Assembly: GCA_033964015.1 (NCBI GenBank)
Contig: JAWWUD010000111.1
Coordinates: 186,001-250,000 of the forward strand
DNA length: 64,000 nt
From: Scolanthus callimorphus
Taxonomy: Eukaryota; Cnidaria; Anthozoa; Actiniaria; Edwardsiidae
Direction of reading: 5' to 3'
Part shown: positions 61,750 through 64,000 of the stretch, piece after piece
How positions within the stretch are numbered: position 1 is the first letter of the stretch
Layout of the letters: every line of letters begins with the position of its first letter
Made by a program: the position numbers and the translations under genes
Notes under the pieces: model-generated
Told to the model about the DNA's origin: nothing
Database searches by the model: none
The model's input: only the letters and a program-made list of their open reading frames with translations

Positions 61750-63284
61750 CTAAGAATGCAAAACAGAATCTCAGATAGAAATCTTATGTATTCTCCTCCG
61801 AACTGCTTTTGTTCCAAGGAAGTGCTGGTGCCCTTAGTCCTTTGCAAGGACATTGTGAAAGTTTGTCCCTACAAAAACACGTCTGTCGTGTTTTACGAAA
61901 CAAAAATAACCAAAGATATTGCGCATCCATTGCGGAAAAATGCTGCAGTTCTATGTTATAACTGAACATGTTTCGTTGCAAGAAAGTAGGACGTTCTCCT
62001 ATCCTTTTTCTGTTTCATTTTCTTTAAATCAGTCTCCAACTGTTTGTACACATCTTTATTGTATGGGCTGAATCCTGATAAACCTCATTCACAGGAAACA
62101 GTTGTACATTTTATAGGTAGTTCAAATGTCATGCAAAATGTACTTTAGGGTCGTGCATAATGTTTTTGCTGTGAGTGGCCATATTTCGTGCCGCAGAAAA
62201 TAATATAAATCATAACAAAGCATTTTGCCATTCCCAAGAAATGAAATAAGAGAAGTTCCCAAGTAGTGCTTTTTGTGAAGAATCTTTTGGTTTAGGTTGT
62301 TGAACAACATATGAAAGCAGGCACATTGCTGCCTCCTGGGCTTAAATCGTTGGTGATTTTTTTAAGGACTGAAGTAAAATAACTAGTTCAAGTTGTGTAG
62401 CGACTGAGAGGCAATTTCTAAGGTGGTTGCATTGAATTGGGTCCACATAAAGTTACTTTTTACATGGGGGTAAATTTTTGGTTACCATATGTCAACAAAT
62501 TTTAACAGCGGGCTTAAAGTGAAAAACGCCTACCTATGCCCCTGGAAAGAAACCCCAAGTGATACCTTTAGTCTATATTTTTATTCTCATTTTTTACATC
62601 AATGTATTTGACTATTTTTATGTATGGATGCCCTCTGTGGAAATGAGATAAACCAGTTGTCAGAGTTAAGCATCCGTAAATAAAGGTACCATAATACCAT
62701 ATCATTGTTTTTAAAAGTTTAAAGCTCACAAAATTACTTGAAAGCCCTTCGAAGATTGTCAACCAAGCTCTCCAATTTAGTAGGGCTGGAGTAATGTTTT
62801 GTTATTTCTTTTTTCAGTTGTTTGATATAACTTTTCAAAAAAACATTTGGGCAAAGTTACTTTCATCTCACAGATGAAATTGGGCCCATATGGGCAATCT
62901 TAGCCCAACCGTACAAAAAAGTAGTTTATAGTAGCATTTGACAAGGGGCTCTATAGAGCTGAAACATGTAACATGAACAGGTGAGTGAACAACAGAACAG
63001 GACGTGTGACTTAAAGAATAGGTGAGTGAAGAAAAGCCAAAATAATCTCTAATAATATGGTATTTGGCTGGAAAGCATCATCATAATTGAGGACAGATAG
63101 CAAGCACAAATTACTTTGATATGGTAGTCCTTTATATAAGAGCCATGTATATGGCTAAATTGTACCAAATTATTAACAAATATTATAATAAGAGTAAATA
63201 AAACAATAACATGTATGATTTCCAATGCAAGCTATGGGGCTTTTAGGCATCTCTTTCTTATTTTTAATGATCGGGAATACTTAC
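61750..63284. other. Probable intron or upstream region of the - strand gene
   Basis: AT-rich. On the - strand a TTTTTGTAG|GGACAAACTT acceptor-like site and a short open stretch KLSQCPCKGLRAPALPWNKS (near 61790-61860) could be an exon, but I find no good donor. Nothing else recognised. Confidence 0.35.
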
Positions 63285-63400
63285 AGCAGATAGAGCTCTT
63301 CTGTGTTCACCAGTGTCCTTGTTATAGTAAAACAGTATCTCCCCTGACTTGCACCTGTATGCAAACCAAGGATTTACATCCAGCATGACTAACACAGAAC
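63285..63400 (-). CDS. Candidate exon of a - strand gene
   Basis: Acceptor TGTTTCACAG at 63401-63410 and donor GCT|GTAAGT at 63285 bound a 116-nt open segment reading VLVMLDVNPWFAYRCKSGEI and LFYYNKDTGEHRRALSA. The GxxxFYYNKDTGE part looks WW-domain-like. It ends in phase 0, and the zinc-finger N-terminal segment starts in phase 0, so the two could be joined; not provable here. Confidence 0.45.
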
Positions 63401-64000
63401 CTGTGAAACAGAGGGAGAACAAAATTTTTCCTTGGATCACATGTTTTTGACTTTTAATACCTGATATACCGGTACCTATTTCAAGTAACATTGCTCCATG
63501 AAACATTTATCATGAACCATGTATCATGTTCAAGGGCAGATTTAGGGGGGTCCAAGGGGACTGCTGCTCCCCTTTTATGGGGAGATTTATCCATAATTTG
63601 CTTTATTATATGGATGCCAGTGTTTTACCGGAAACTATAAACACTCGTATTTTCCATATCTTCACTAGTGAAAATATGAAAAAGTTATGTACCGAATGTC
63701 CCGGATGTGCACGTTTGCAGTGTTGTTTTCATCACCTACGTCTGAAGTGAAACCCCCGCTCGTTCACACAAGTTTTAAACCACAAAACTAAGTTTTGTTC
63801 TAGTTCTAAAGAGAAAAACCTTATTTCAACTATGGCAGAGAAAGCTACAGCAACACAAAAAGGGAAATTAGTTCTTAACGACACTGGGAATCAGAAAGAT
63901 TGAGGGAGCATTTCACAAATAAACACTTTCGACTTCAATTTATTATATTTTGCCGCTATGTCAATTCTTATCCATATAATAAAAAGAACATTACACGGTG
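63401..64000. other. Window end, intronic or intergenic
   Basis: Contains a GGCAGATTTAGGGGGGTCCA repeat remnant near 63535 and otherwise AT-rich sequence. No gene recognised. Confidence 0.35.

Overview
This is eukaryotic, intron-rich, AT-rich DNA packed with repeats. I infer an anthozoan cnidarian, most likely a stony coral. The grounds are exons with GT-AG introns, dense MITE-like inverted repeats, LINE and tRNA-SINE fragments of the type common in corals and anemones, and a cysteine-rich secreted peptidase family that I associate with cnidarians. The species cannot be fixed from the sequence.

Layout. Positions 1-4.1 kb are repeats. A decayed class A GPCR lies at 4.17-5.05 kb. A long-inverted-repeat element with RecQ-helicase remnants spans about 5.7-7.05 kb. 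A complete ABCB (P-glycoprotein type) full transporter runs on the + strand from 8325 to 25309; I could chain 25 exons with consistent phases into 1346 codons. Its introns carry at least ten mobile-element copies. At three places an exon-intron boundary of this gene has itself been tandemly duplicated.

From 28.6 to 54.1 kb there are three tandem + strand copies of a four-exon gene for a secreted papain-fold cysteine peptidase-like protein. They arose by segmental duplication, since their flanks also align. Copy 1 (29340-34096) is intact at 310 aa. Copy 2 (38091-46070) has a 1-nt frameshift and a 3.4-kb non-autonomous LTR retrotransposon inside its last exon. Copy 3 (49371-53980) has two 1-nt frameshifts, and its first intron holds a foldback-like element whose inverted repeats contain 14-bp tandem arrays.

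At 54392-56688 there is a TA-flanked Tc1/mariner-type transposon with a broken transposase and a second, spliced gene on the opposite strand. The right end (58589-61749, - strand) encodes a protein with about 18 C2H2 zinc fingers and an N-terminal region with three TQT motifs, interrupted by one frameshift. A further candidate exon of a - strand gene lies at 63285-63400.

The genes do not form a pathway. The shared theme is gene structure reshaped by repeats. Most single-base frameshifts sit in A/T homopolymers, so part of the apparent pseudogenisation could be assembly error.
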